Counted from the stretch's first letter, positions 15,062 through 24,397 are shown. The stretch is DNA of 64,000 nucleotides from an uncultured Clostridia bacterium (GCA_944387385.1 CALXES010000005.1:61119-125118); one strand, 5' to 3'. Notes: generated by a model not told the origin, from the letters alone. Translations and numbers: made by a program.

Positions 15062-16651
15062 ATGAAAAATATACTAGATATAGCAAGGGAGCTTAACATT
15101 TCAGAAGACTATATAGAGTGTTTTGGAAAATATAAAGCTAAAATTTCAGAAAATTTTTTTGATTTAGTTGAAAATAAAAAAAATGGGAAGCTAATTCTTA
15201 TGACATCAATTAATCCCACACCATTTGGAGAGGGAAAGACAACGCAGTCTATTGGACTTACAATGGGATTAAATAAAATGGGAAAAAACAGTATAGTGGT
15301 ATTAAGAGAGCCATCTTTGGGTCCTGTATTTGGAATAAAAGGTGGAGCAATTGGTGGAGGAAAAGCCACTGTTGAGCCACATGAAGATATCAATCTTCAT
15401 TTTACTGGAGATTTTCATGCGATAACATCAGCAAATAATTTATTATGTTCAGTAATAGATAATCATATATTTAATGGTAATGAATTAAATATTGATCAAA
15501 ACAGTATAGTTATAAAAAGAGCAATAGATATGAATGATAGATCTTTAAGGGATATAACTATTAATGGTAAAAAAGTATCATACAATACTGGATTTGAAAT
15601 AACAGCGGCATGTGAGATAATGGCAATATGTTGTCTTGCAAATGATAAGGAAAATTTAAGAGAAATGCTTGGAAACATTTTAGTTGCATATGATATAAAT
15701 GGTAAACCAGTTTATGCGAAGCAACTAGAAGTCGTTGGTGCAATGATGGCACTGCTTAAAGATGTTTTAAAACCTAATTTAGTTCAGACCGTTGAGGAGA
15801 CACCTTGTATTGTACATCTAGGACCATTTGCAAATATTGCACATGGCTGTAATTCTGTAGTAGCAACTAAACTTGGTTTAAAACTTGCAGACTACTGTAT
15901 TGTTGAAGCTGGTTTTGGATCTGATCTAGGTGCAGAAAAATTTATGGATATAAAATGTCAAAAAGCAGGATTAATACCAGATTTAAGTATTATTGTGGCG
16001 ACTGTTAAAGCATTAAAATATAATGGATATATGCCAGTTGAAGATATTACTAAAAAGAATATGGAATATTTAAAAAAAGGTATAGTAAATCTTGGAAAGC
16101 ATATAGAGAATATGAAAAAATATAATGTTCCAGTTATGGTATGCATAAATAAATATGATACAGATGATGAAGAAGAGATAGAATATATAAGAGAGTATGC
16201 GTCAAATTATGATGTACAAGTAGAAATATCTGAAGCGTATTCAAAAGGCTCTCAAGGAAGTATTAAATTTGCAAGTAAAGTAGTAGAAATGCTTGAAACT
16301 AAAAAGACAAATTATACTCCTTTATATAGTCTAAATTTAAAAATAGAAGAAAAAATAGAAAAGATTTGTAAAGAAATATATGGGGCAAAAGAAGTTGAAT
16401 TCTTAGAAAAAGCAAAAGACAATATAGTAAAAGCTAATGAGTATGGATTTAGCAATTTACCTATATGTATAGCAAAGACACCATCTTCTTTAACAGATGA
16501 TGTCAAAATACTTGGCAGACCAGAAAATTTTAAAATAACGATAAGAGATATAAAAATAAATGCAGGAGCTGGATTTATAGTAGCATATGCTGGAAGTATA
16601 ATGACTTTACCAGGACTTGGTAAATCATCAAAATATAAAGACTTTAGATAA
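15062..16651 (+). CDS. fhs: Formate-tetrahydrofolate ligase
   Basis: Makes 10-formyltetrahydrofolate from formate, ATP and tetrahydrofolate, feeding one-carbon metabolism in the cytosol. The P-loop is TPFGEGKTT (about residues 52-60). LREPSLGPVFGIKGGA (about 81-96) and the later block INAGAGFIVAYAG (about 502-514) are family signatures. At 529 residues it is somewhat shorter than the usual 555-560. The start follows AGGAGG. It is monocistronic between its own promoter and a terminator; no folD or fchA is adjacent. Confidence 0.97.
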   Translation: MKNILDIARELNISEDYIECFGKYKAKISENFFDLVENKKNGKLILMTSINPTPFGEGKTTQSIGLTMGLNKMGKNSIVVLREPSLGPVFGIKGGAIGGGKATVEPHEDINLHFTGDFHAITSANNLLCSVIDNHIFNGNELNIDQNSIVIKRAIDMNDRSLRDITINGKKVSYNTGFEITAACEIMAICCLANDKENLREMLGNILVAYDINGKPVYAKQLEVVGAMMALLKDVLKPNLVQTVEETPCIVHLGPFANIAHGCNSVVATKLGLKLADYCIVEAGFGSDLGAEKFMDIKCQKAGLIPDLSIIVATVKALKYNGYMPVEDITKKNMEYLKKGIVNLGKHIENMKKYNVPVMVCINKYDTDDEEEIEYIREYASNYDVQVEISEAYSKGSQGSIKFASKVVEMLETKKTNYTPLYSLNLKIEEKIEKICKEIYGAKEVEFLEKAKDNIVKANEYGFSNLPICIAKTPSSLTDDVKILGRPENFKITIRDIKINAGAGFIVAYAGSIMTLPGLGKSSKYKDFR

Positions 16652-16671
16652 TAAAGTCTTTACTTTTTTTT
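16637..16671 (+). terminator. Terminator of fhs
   Basis: AAAGACTTTA pairs with TAAAGTCTTT, then a T run. The stop codon lies in the loop. Confidence 0.85.
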
Positions 16672-16720
16672 GTTTTTATTATATCATATTATTAAATAAT
16701 ATAAGGAGAGGTAAGTTATT

Positions 16721-18187
16721 ATGCAAGTAAATATAATAATGCAAAAAGAAAATGAGAATACATTAGCCAGTGCTATTTCTACATGTTTAGAGAAAAATGC
16801 TAAAAAGGCATATTTTTTTGTTGGAAATTTTAAGGAAAGTGGATATAAAATAATTGAAGAAGATTTAATAGATATTAAAACTAAATTATTTTTTGCAATT
16901 GGAATAGATAAAAAAACAACTACAAGAGGTATGCTAGAGGGGCTTTTAGGTTATACAGATGATGTATACTTTTATTCAAATAATAACTTAAATGAGTTTG
17001 TTTCAAATATTTGTGTTTTTGAATATAGTGATAGAGCAGATATTTTTGTTAGTGGTTCAAATGTATCTGAGAGCGGAATTCAAAGTGATTTATCATTATA
17101 TACTAAAATTACTTATGATTTTAAAGAGGGTAATGATAAAAAAGATTATAAAGCACAATTAAAAGAGCTTCAAAAAATAGTTGAAGAAGATGGCTTTAAT
17201 AAATTAGATTTGGATACTATAGAGAAATTAGTTCAAGATAAAGAGATTTTTTCTACTAGACAATATAATCATAGCGTGATGAGTATTTCTGAATTATTAG
17301 GAAAGAAAGATAAAAAAGATGAATCAGAAAAAGACGAGGATAAGTCAAATGCAGAAGATGTATATAAAAATGATATTGAAATACCAAAGATAGATTTATC
17401 AGATATAGCTATAGATATTGACATACCAGAAGAAACGATAGAAAGAAAGCCTAAAGAAGATATTGATATTGATTATGAAGAAGAGGAGATCACTTTACCA
17501 AAAGATATTGAGTCATATGAAGAAGTAAAGCAAGAAGAGACAGAAAAAGACGAGATAGATAAAAATAATGAACTGTATGATGAATCAATGAAAGATGATG
17601 ATATAAAACTTGATGAGACATTAGATATAAATGATATGCTTTTTTCAAAAGCCGATGTAAAATTAGAGCCAGATAAACCAAAAAAGAAAAGAGCAAGGAA
17701 AAGTATAAATGAAGAAGATAATGTTGTTAAAGTAAAGAAAGTTAATTTAAATAATATTTCAAATTTAATATTTGAGGTTTCTTCTAAAAATGCAAAGGAA
17801 GAAGATGCGGTAAGGATACCAAATCATATAAGAACAATGATACCAGAGTTCTTTGGACTTGATGATGCTGATACAGAGGAGATAAATGGAACGTCTTATA
17901 AAGTAAAACATATAAGTTTAGAAGTAGTTGATGCTAAGACTAATGAAAAATATAACGATAATGAAGCAATGATAACATATAAACCAAGACAATCATATTT
18001 AACATTTGTAAGTAGCGTTCTTAGTAATATAATGTATGATGAAGATGATATAGTAAGAATAATTAAATTATCTGATTTTGAGTATCATATGGAAATAATT
18101 AGTAAAAAGTTAAAAGAGTATAAAGTATGGAGTAAACTATGTAATCAAACTTTTAGAACTTCTACTAAAAAATATGGTGTAATGTAA
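16721..18187 (+). CDS. Protein with degenerate PLD-like N-terminal domain and acidic linker
   Basis: 488 residues in three parts. Residues 1-150 have the rhythm of a phospholipase D-like half domain: AYFFVGNFKESGYKII, then KTTTRGMLEGLL, then ADIFVSGSNVSESGIQSDL, where PLD proteins have GSSNLTxGGL. The HxK catalytic pair is not visible. About 200-340 is a strongly acidic, low-complexity linker ending in a basic patch (KPKKKRARKS). The C-terminal 140 residues form a mixed alpha/beta domain I cannot name; it may correspond to the C-terminal region of NgoFVII-type PLD nucleases. Good AGGAGAGG ribosome binding site. Probably nucleic-acid-binding, but inactive as a nuclease if the motif is truly lost. 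Confidence 0.65.
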   Translation: MQVNIIMQKENENTLASAISTCLEKNAKKAYFFVGNFKESGYKIIEEDLIDIKTKLFFAIGIDKKTTTRGMLEGLLGYTDDVYFYSNNNLNEFVSNICVFEYSDRADIFVSGSNVSESGIQSDLSLYTKITYDFKEGNDKKDYKAQLKELQKIVEEDGFNKLDLDTIEKLVQDKEIFSTRQYNHSVMSISELLGKKDKKDESEKDEDKSNAEDVYKNDIEIPKIDLSDIAIDIDIPEETIERKPKEDIDIDYEEEEITLPKDIESYEEVKQEETEKDEIDKNNELYDESMKDDDIKLDETLDINDMLFSKADVKLEPDKPKKKRARKSINEEDNVVKVKKVNLNNISNLIFEVSSKNAKEEDAVRIPNHIRTMIPEFFGLDDADTEEINGTSYKVKHISLEVVDAKTNEKYNDNEAMITYKPRQSYLTFVSSVLSNIMYDEDDIVRIIKLSDFEYHMEIISKKLKEYKVWSKLCNQTFRTSTKKYGVM

Positions 18188-18191
18188 AAAG

Positions 18192-18222
18192 AAAACAGAG
18201 TGTAATATGCACTCTGTTTTTT
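18192..18222 (+). terminator. Terminator after the PLD-like gene
   Basis: AAAACAGAGTG and CACTCTGTTTT hairpin with T run. Confidence 0.85.
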
Positions 18223-18269
18223 ATCGCAGATTTTTTTTCCAATGATTTAACTGTTATTATTATATTTTA

Positions 18270-19103
18270 TTAATTCATACTATCAAAGCATGTTGTGTTC
18301 GTTGTTAAATCGTTTACAAGCTTCTTCTCTTCATTTATATTTTCATATACAATATTTTGTATTTCAAACACTTCTAATATTTGATACATTCTCATAGATA
18401 ATATAGTTTTTATATTTATCTTAGAAAACTTTTCTAAGTATTCGATGTGGTTTATATTGTCTTGTAGTATAGGATTTTCGTTATAAATATTAGAAATATA
18501 TTTATATACATTTTTTGCTTCTTGCACATCAATTTTATTGCTTTTTGAATCCTTTAGCATCTTCATAAAGATATTAAACTCTTTAGATGTAAGCTTATAA
18601 CGGCTTGTTTTTATGTTCTCATATGTTTTTTGTATTAAGTTCACATCTTCTATTTCAAGCAGTTTATTTAATTGCTCAATGGATAGTTCCATTATATTAG
18701 ATACTTCTAAGTAATCTAATAAGTCTGCAATCTTTTGTAGATATGTTAAAGCACCAAATTTGTCAGTAGATTGTATTGTATCATTGTACAAGAAAACTAC
18801 ATTTTTAAACAAATCATATATTTTTTTATCACTGTAATTCTTTTTTCCTTCTGAAGCTGTTACAAAAGCATTAAACAACTCTTTGGATAAGACTATTTGT
18901 TCATCTTCATCGTCTAATAAATCTACCAGTTTAAGATTAGTAAGACTGTCTGTAGACTCAATGTTAACGTCTTTAAATCCAATTTCTTTTAATGTTGTTA
19001 ATATTTTTTTCTGCTCCTCTTTGTTTCCTAATTCTAAATAGGAATCTTCCTTATTTTTTTCATTAAATGATAGTATCCCCCTATCGTTTGTTTTGTTTTT
19101 CAT
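18270..19103 (-). CDS. Unknown all-helical cytosolic protein
   Basis: 277 residues, no signal or membrane segment. It appears entirely alpha-helical, with many Leu/Ile/Lys/Glu heptad-like stretches and no recognised motif. A start behind AAGGAGG and a consensus minus-strand promoter (19183-19155) show it is a real gene. It is monocistronic. I do not recognise the family. Confidence 0.75.
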   Translation of the reverse strand: MKNKTNDRGILSFNEKNKEDSYLELGNKEEQKKILTTLKEIGFKDVNIESTDSLTNLKLVDLLDDEDEQIVLSKELFNAFVTASEGKKNYSDKKIYDLFKNVVFLYNDTIQSTDKFGALTYLQKIADLLDYLEVSNIMELSIEQLNKLLEIEDVNLIQKTYENIKTSRYKLTSKEFNIFMKMLKDSKSNKIDVQEAKNVYKYISNIYNENPILQDNINHIEYLEKFSKINIKTILSMRMYQILEVFEIQNIVYENINEEKKLVNDLTTNTTCFDSMN

Positions 19104-19154
19104 TAAAAACCTCCTTTTTAATCAAATTGGATAAAAAAATATCTGCTTAGGCGT

Positions 19155-19183
19155 ATTATATCATTATATTTATGTAAAGTCAA
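19155..19183 (-). promoter_or_regulatory. Promoter of the unknown helical protein gene
   Basis: Minus strand: TTGACT (19183-19178), 17 bp, TATAAT (19160-19155). Confidence 0.8.
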
Positions 19184-19189
19184 TAAAAA

Positions 19190-19220
19190 ATAAAAAAAAG
19201 AGACTCTAAAAAGAGTCTCA
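19190..19220 (-). terminator. Terminator of the frameshifted small gene
   Basis: Minus-strand hairpin GAGACTCT-TTTT-AGAGTCTC followed by eight T. An additional hairpin at 19221-19247 covers the stop codon of the gene upstream. Confidence 0.8.
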
Positions 19221-19226
19221 AACTTG

Positions 19227-19512
19227 CTATAGTAATTCATAGCAAGTTCTTTTAATTTCAACATCCTCATTTTCGTATTCAAAATCTTGGAATTTATACG
19301 CTTTTTCTATTGCAACGTCTTCAAAATCATAAATTCTAAGATTGAATACTTCATCTTCGGTGTGTAACGTTAGTACTTTTCTAATGAAATCTTCAAAAGT
19401 AATTAAACTATTGATAGTATCAGAATTTTCATAAATTCCGCATTAGATAGTTTCTAACTTTTTTACCTCCAAATAAACTTTTTTGTTCTTTAAAATTTTT
19501 ACTTTGTTCCAT
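19227..19512 (-). pseudogene. Small gene interrupted by an apparent frameshift
   Basis: ATG at 19512 follows AGGAGG and reads 27 codons (starting MEQSKNFKEQKSLFGGKKV) to an early TGA. The neighbouring frame then stays open for about 70 codons to TAG at 19227, reading GIYENSDTINSLITF onward and ending in CYELL. A single-base shift near the CGG codon around 19440 would join them into one acidic protein of about 94 residues. Its own promoter and terminator support a real gene. It may be a decayed gene, a programmed frameshift or an assembly error. Family not recognised. Confidence 0.5.
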
Positions 19513-19551
19513 AATGAAACCTCCTATTAATTTATTTGGAATTCTTTTGTG

Positions 19552-19595
19552 CTAAGGCAATTGTTGCATATTGTGCCTTTAACAATTGTCTTTGG
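19552..19595. repeat. Long inverted repeat in the leader of the small gene
   Basis: CTAAGGCAATTGTT (19552-19565) and AACAATTGTCTTTGG (19581-19595) form a stem of at least 12 bp around a 15-base loop. It lies between the minus-strand promoter and the small gene, so it would be in that gene's 5' leader. It could be an operator or RNA hairpin; the role is unknown. Confidence 0.5.
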
Positions 19596-19619
19596 CTTAT
19601 TGAATTACCATACACTTAT

Positions 19620-19648
19620 ATTATACCATATATAGTTTACATAATCAA
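19620..19648 (-). promoter_or_regulatory. Promoter of the frameshifted small gene
   Basis: Minus strand: TTGATT (19648-19643), 17 bp, TATAAT (19625-19620), giving a leader of about 100 bases. Confidence 0.7.
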
Positions 19649-19676
19649 TAAAAATCTTTTAAAAGATTGTAAAAAG

Positions 19677-19705
19677 TTGCAAAAAGTAGCTAAATATAAT
19701 ATAAT
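19677..19705 (+). promoter_or_regulatory. Promoter of smc
   Basis: TTGCAA, 17 bp, TATAAT, ending 24 bases before the smc ATG and divergent from the small-gene promoter. Confidence 0.75.
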
Positions 19706-19729
19706 TTAGGAGATTAGAAGGGGATATAT

Positions 19730-22700
19730 ATGCAACTAAAAAAACTAGAAATACAAGGATTTAAATCTTTTGCAGATAAAACAGAAATAATATTTTTAGA
19801 TGGAATTACAACTATTGTTGGACCAAATGGTAGTGGAAAGAGTAATATATCTGATGCTATTAGATGGGTTATTGGGGAACAAAGTGCTAAAAATTTGCGT
19901 GGCTCTAAGATGGAAGATGTTATATTTTCTGGAACACAAGCAAGAAAAAAAGTTGGATTTGCTGAAGTATCAATGTATTTAGATAATTCTGATGGATCTT
20001 TACCTGTAGACTATAACGAAGTTATAGTCACACGAAGAATGTATAGAAGTGGAGAGAGTAATTATCTAATTAATGGTACAGAGTGTAGACTAAAAGACAT
20101 TCAAGCAATATTTATGGATACAGGACTTGGAAAAGATGGATATAGTATTATTTCTCAAGGAAAAATAGATGAAATTTTATCTAATAAATCTGAAGAGAGA
20201 AGACACATATTTGAAGAAGCAGCAGGAATTGTAAAATATAGGACAAGAAAAGAAGAAGCAACAAGGAAGCTTAATAATACAGAGACAACATTACAAAGGG
20301 TTAGTGATATTCTTTCTGAAATAGAAAATACAATTGAGCCTTTAGAGCAAAAAGCAAATACTGCCAAGAAATATCTAAAATTAAGAGATGAATTAAAACT
20401 GTTAGATGTTAAGATATTTATAAATAGTGTAGATAATAATGCAGAGGACATGCAAAAAATAGATGATATGCTAGAAACACTTCAAAAGGATATAGATACA
20501 CAAGAAAATCTATCTAGAGAGAGCGAGAATAAAAAGATTGAGCTTAAAGAAAAAATTCAGAGTTTATCTAATAGAATTGAAGAGTTAAGAGAAAAATATT
20601 TTCAAGTTGAAAATGAAAAGGAAAAGCTTAATTCTAAAATATCATTATTAGATGCAAATATTAATGCTTCAAATGCTAATTCAGAGAGACTTAACAAAGA
20701 AATTATAGAAGATAAAGAGAAAATTTCCTTACTTAAAGATGAAATAGAAAAAAGAGTACAAAAAAGGGAAAATGTTTTTCAGAATAAGAAAAAATTTGAA
20801 GAAGAGTTATCTCAAAAAGAAGAAGAGCTAAATTCTATAGTTTCTACTCTTGATGAGAAAGGAATACAAATAGAGGAATTAAAGAAGATTATAGATCAAA
20901 ATAATGATAAAAAATTTGATTTAAAAAATGAAAATAGTAGTATAAGTGCAACTATTGAAGCAGAGGAAAAGCAACTAGAAGAAAAGAAAAGACAAAACGA
21001 TAAGAGTGTTTCACAGAAAGATAATTTAAACTTTGAGCTAAATGATGTCGGACAAAATATTTCTTCAAAAAATAAGGAATTAAGTGAGATTAATCAAAAG
21101 ACTTCAGTACTTGATGAAAAAATACAGAGTACACAAAATGCAATTGATATTTTAGTTGAAAATAAAAATAATATAAATCAACAATTAATGACTACTAGAG
21201 CTAAATATAATTATTTATTAAATCTAGAAAATGAAAATGAAGGATATAGTAAATCTGTTAAAAGTATATTAGATTATGCTAAGACTAATTCAAAAGTGCA
21301 TGGAACAGTAGCCGGACTAATTTCAACAGACGAAAAATATGAGTATGCAATAGAAGTGGCATTAGGTGGATTTATTCAAAATATTGTAGTAGAAGATGAA
21401 ATTATTGCTAAGAATTTAATTACATATTTAAATAGTAATTCTTTAGGAAGAGTAACATTTTTACCATTAAGTAATTTAAGTAGCGTTTCAGATATTAATG
21501 CTAAAGTATTAAAAAATGAGGGTGTTGTTGGGATAGCTTCTGATCTTGTAACTTATGATAAAAAGTATGAAAAGGCAGTAAAGCTTGCACTTGCAAATAC
21601 TATTATAGTAGATAATATAGATAATGCAATTTCACTTTCAAAAAAGATAAAAAATTCATTAAGAATAGTTACTATATCTGGAGAGCTTTTATCTCAAACT
21701 GGTAGTATAACAGGTGGAAAAACAAATTCTAAATCTGGAGGTGTTATTGGAAGAAAAGAAAAAATTACTGAATTAAAAGATTTAATTAATAAAAAGCAAG
21801 AGGAGTTTGATAAAATAAAAGATCAAATTACAGATCTTGAAAAACAAAAAGAGCAGATAAAGAGTGAATTAGATTTGATTTTACCTCAAAAAGAAAAACT
21901 TGTTGTAGATATTGCCACACTTATTCAAAGAAAAGAATATATAAATAAAGAAATAGAAAAGATTGATACACAAAAGCAAAGCTTTAATGATAATTTAGAG
22001 CAAATATCTAAATCTATTCAAGATATGAAAGATAAAATAGAAAATAATAATCAAATAATCTTTAATATTGATGTACAAAATGCTAAGGAGCAAGAAGAAA
22101 TAGATGAATATACTAGATTTAATAAAGAGAAACAAAAAGAAATAGATATATTAAATGAGGATGTTGTTAATTTAAGGGTATCTCTTTCTTCTTTTGATGA
22201 AACTGTTTCTTCTATTGATGAAATGAAAGAAAAAATAGAAAATGATATATTAAATTTTGAGCAATCAATTAAAAGGAAAAAAGAAGAAATAGATGAGATT
22301 AATATACAGAATAAGAATTATGAGAAAGAAATTAATACTATTAAGGAGACCGTTGAAAACAGCTCAAAAATCAAAGAGGAATATCAATCAAGTAGTAATT
22401 CTTTAAAAGAAGAAAAAACAAGATATGAACAAGATTTAGAGCAAATAGATGGTGGTATTATTAATATATTAAATACGTTAAATAGTATTAAAGAAGAAAA
22501 AAGTAAAGTTGAGGCAAAAAGAATAAAATATGAAATTGAATTAAATAATTTAAAAGATAAAATGTGGAATGAGTATGAGCTTACAATTTCTAGTTCTAAG
22601 GCTTTATTAAATGAAAATGAAGAAATAAATATAAAGCAAGTTGAAAAAGAAGCAAATAAGCTTAGAAAGGAAATAAAAGAGCTTGGAGAAGTAAATATTA

Positions 22701-23275
22701 GTTCAATTGAAGAGTATCAAAAGACAAAACAAAGATATGATTTTATTTCAAATCAAAAGCAAGATTTAGAAGAAACAAAAAAGAAACTAGAAAATCTTAT
22801 CTCTAATATGATTAGTATAATGAAACAGCAATTTACTAATAATTTTAAGATTATTACAGAAAACTTTAATAACACTTTCAAAGAGCTTTTTGGTGGAGGA
22901 AAAGCCGATCTTAAGCTATCAGATGAAAATGACGTTTTAAACAGTGGAATTGAAATTGAAGTTCAACCACCGGGTAAAAAATTACAGAGTATGTCATTAC
23001 TTTCCGGAGGAGAAAGAGCTCTTACGGCTACTGCATTATTATTTGCTATATTACAAATAAAATCACCTCCATTTTGTATTTTAGATGAGATAGAAGCAGC
23101 ACTTGATGATGTAAATGTACATAGATTTGCAGAGTATATTAAAGAGTATTCTAAGAAAAATCAATTTATTGTTATCACGCATAGAAAAGGTACAATGGAG
23201 GTAGCATCTTCTGTTTATGGAATAACAATGCAAGAGTATGGGATTTCAAAAGTTGTTTCTATGAAATTGAAATAA
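19730..23275 (+). CDS. smc: Chromosome segregation/condensation ATPase SMC
   Basis: Dimeric ring-forming ATPase of the bacterial condensin, working with ScpA and ScpB (scpB is at 38719). 1181 residues is full length. Walker A is GPNGSGKSN (about 32-40). Two long coiled coils (about 170-500 and 680-1000) flank a hinge at about 505-670 containing GTVAGLISTDEKYEYAIEVA and GRVTFLPLSNL. The ABC signature is LLSGGERALTATALL (about 1085-1099) and Walker B is FCILDEIEAALDD (about 1110-1122). In many Firmicutes smc follows rnc and precedes ftsY; neither is present here. Confidence 0.98.
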   Translation: MQLKKLEIQGFKSFADKTEIIFLDGITTIVGPNGSGKSNISDAIRWVIGEQSAKNLRGSKMEDVIFSGTQARKKVGFAEVSMYLDNSDGSLPVDYNEVIVTRRMYRSGESNYLINGTECRLKDIQAIFMDTGLGKDGYSIISQGKIDEILSNKSEERRHIFEEAAGIVKYRTRKEEATRKLNNTETTLQRVSDILSEIENTIEPLEQKANTAKKYLKLRDELKLLDVKIFINSVDNNAEDMQKIDDMLETLQKDIDTQENLSRESENKKIELKEKIQSLSNRIEELREKYFQVENEKEKLNSKISLLDANINASNANSERLNKEIIEDKEKISLLKDEIEKRVQKRENVFQNKKKFEEELSQKEEELNSIVSTLDEKGIQIEELKKIIDQNNDKKFDLKNENSSISATIEAEEKQLEEKKRQNDKSVSQKDNLNFELNDVGQNISSKNKELSEINQKTSVLDEKIQSTQNAIDILVENKNNINQQLMTTRAKYNYLLNLENENEGYSKSVKSILDYAKTNSKVHGTVAGLISTDEKYEYAIEVALGGFIQNIVVEDEIIAKNLITYLNSNSLGRVTFLPLSNLSSVSDINAKVLKNEGVVGIASDLVTYDKKYEKAVKLALANTIIVDNIDNAISLSKKIKNSLRIVTISGELLSQTGSITGGKTNSKSGGVIGRKEKITELKDLINKKQEEFDKIKDQITDLEKQKEQIKSELDLILPQKEKLVVDIATLIQRKEYINKEIEKIDTQKQSFNDNLEQISKSIQDMKDKIENNNQIIFNIDVQNAKEQEEIDEYTRFNKEKQKEIDILNEDVVNLRVSLSSFDETVSSIDEMKEKIENDILNFEQSIKRKKEEIDEINIQNKNYEKEINTIKETVENSSKIKEEYQSSSNSLKEEKTRYEQDLEQIDGGIINILNTLNSIKEEKSKVEAKRIKYEIELNNLKDKMWNEYELTISSSKALLNENEEINIKQVEKEANKLRKEIKELGEVNISSIEEYQKTKQRYDFISNQKQDLEETKKKLENLISNMISIMKQQFTNNFKIITENFNNTFKELFGGGKADLKLSDENDVLNSGIEIEVQPPGKKLQSMSLLSGGERALTATALLFAILQIKSPPFCILDEIEAALDDVNVHRFAEYIKEYSKKNQFIVITHRKGTMEVASSVYGITMQEYGISKVVSMKLK

Positions 23276-23281
23276 TAATAT

Positions 23282-23327
23282 AAAGACTACTAAAGAATTT
23301 AGTTAAATTCTAAAAGTAGTCTTTTTT
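23282..23327 (+). terminator. Terminator of smc
   Basis: A long stem (AAAGACTACT... with ...AGTAGTCTTT plus an inner AGAATTTA/AAATTCT pairing) followed by T run. Confidence 0.8.
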
Positions 23328-23328
23328 G

Positions 23329-23357
23329 TTGACATAACAGATAGATGGTGGTATAAT
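23329..23357 (+). promoter_or_regulatory. Consensus promoter of the split gene pair after smc
   Basis: TTGACA and TATAAT, both perfect, 17 bp apart, immediately after the smc terminator. Confidence 0.85.
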
Positions 23358-23413
23358 TTCTTTGCAAAAGAGAAATGAACTTAAAAAATAATTTTTTAAA
23401 GGAGGTAGTATAT

Positions 23414-23614
23414 ATGAGCAATAAAGAATTAGTTTTAAATGGACTTAAGATAAAAATTAGCTTTCTTGAGAGTACTCTTACTAAGAATTTGATTTCTGAA
23501 TGCAATAAGTCATTTGTTCAAATACTAAATTTTAAAGCATATCGTATTACTAATAATGAAAAAGAAAATATAATGACAATTTTAGAAAATAATATTGACC
23601 GGTGTAAAATATAG
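23414..23614 (+). CDS. Unknown small protein, N-terminal part of a probable frameshifted gene
   Basis: 66 codons from ATG 23414 behind AAAGGAGG; the longer frame from 23375 would include that site. It ends in an overlap with the next reading frame, which has no ribosome binding site of its own. Composition (basic, beta/alpha mixed) continues smoothly into that frame. Best read as the first third of one protein of about 195 residues broken by a single-base shift near 23594. No family recognised. Confidence 0.55.
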   Translation: MSNKELVLNGLKIKISFLESTLTKNLISECNKSFVQILNFKAYRITNNEKENIMTILENNIDRCKI

Positions 23615-23993
23615 ATTTGTTATAAAGGAAAAAGAAATTTGCTTATATGCTGATAAAGTGCTATTTGTACAAGACGAGAAAATATTGTATCAAGTAAAAA
23701 ATATTTTAGATCTTTTTTATAATATTGTGTATAAGCAAGAAGAGAGTTTGCATGTAAGAAATGTTGTATTAACAAAGCTATATGATGACGGACAAGAACT
23801 TATAAAAAAATGTGATTTAAACTTAAGTTCAAGAAATAAAGAAGGTTCAGATATAGGATTATCAATAAAGTTTGACAAAACTATTAGAGATGACCTATTT
23901 GTATATACATATTTTTTTAATAAAAGAGACATAAGAAGTTTTTTTAGCAATTTGTCAAAAAACATAGATAGATTATATAATGTTTCAATATAG
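23595..23993 (+). CDS. Unknown protein, C-terminal part of the same probable frameshifted gene
   Basis: 132 codons open from a possible TTG at 23595, with no Shine-Dalgarno sequence before it. It overlaps the last 20 bases of the preceding ORF in the +1 frame. It could be made by coupled re-initiation or a +1 shift, or be non-functional. The product is soluble, with beta-rich first half (KYRFVIKEKEICLYADKVLF) and helical end. Function unknown. Confidence 0.5.
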   Translation: MTGVKYRFVIKEKEICLYADKVLFVQDEKILYQVKNILDLFYNIVYKQEESLHVRNVVLTKLYDDGQELIKKCDLNLSSRNKEGSDIGLSIKFDKTIRDDLFVYTYFFNKRDIRSFFSNLSKNIDRLYNVSI

Positions 23994-24018
23994 GAGTAGT
24001 TATTTACTACTCTTATTT
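23992..24018 (+). terminator. Weak terminator hairpin
   Basis: GGAGTAGT-TATTT-ACTACTC with TTATTTATTT downstream. Confidence 0.55.
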
Positions 24019-24020
24019 AT

Positions 24021-24049
24021 TTGACTTTACATAAAAATAATGTTATAAT
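24021..24049 (+). promoter_or_regulatory. Promoter of the 85-codon gene
   Basis: TTGACT, 17 bp, TATAAT. Confidence 0.8.
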
Positions 24050-24107
24050 ATTTATGCTTAAAAAAATACTTTTTACTAAGAGATTATTATCTAAGGGAGT
24101 GATATTT

Positions 24108-24365
24108 ATGAAAAAGAATGTAAAAACATTACCAGTAACGATTACTAAATTCGTAAGTACAAAAGATAAAACAAAGACTATTGATAATTTTCCTATGTTA
24201 TTAAAAGAGGGAGGAGTTACGGAATTTTTCTTTTTATATGTTAAAAATGGAGATAAGTCTAATGTAGTTCATAACTCTCAAAGAATAGTAAAACTAGACT
24301 TATATAATAAAGAAGTCTATACTACAGAGGAGAATTTGAAGTATAAAATATTAAATGAATTTTAA
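24108..24365 (+). CDS. Unknown small basic protein
   Basis: 85 residues from ATG 24108, which follows AAGGGAGTGATATTT; the frame extends further back to 24021 but without a site. The product is soluble, with a Lys-rich N-terminus and a central patch of aromatic and hydrophobic residues (VTEFFFLYVKNGDKSNVV). It has its own promoter and terminator. No family recognised. Confidence 0.65.
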   Translation: MKKNVKTLPVTITKFVSTKDKTKTIDNFPMLLKEGGVTEFFFLYVKNGDKSNVVHNSQRIVKLDLYNKEVYTTEENLKYKILNEF

Positions 24366-24397
24366 AATAATAGATTAATAATCTATTATTTTTTTTC
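24366..24397 (+). terminator. Terminator of the 85-codon gene
   Basis: AATAATAGAT-TAATA-ATCTATTATT followed by a run of T. Confidence 0.8.
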
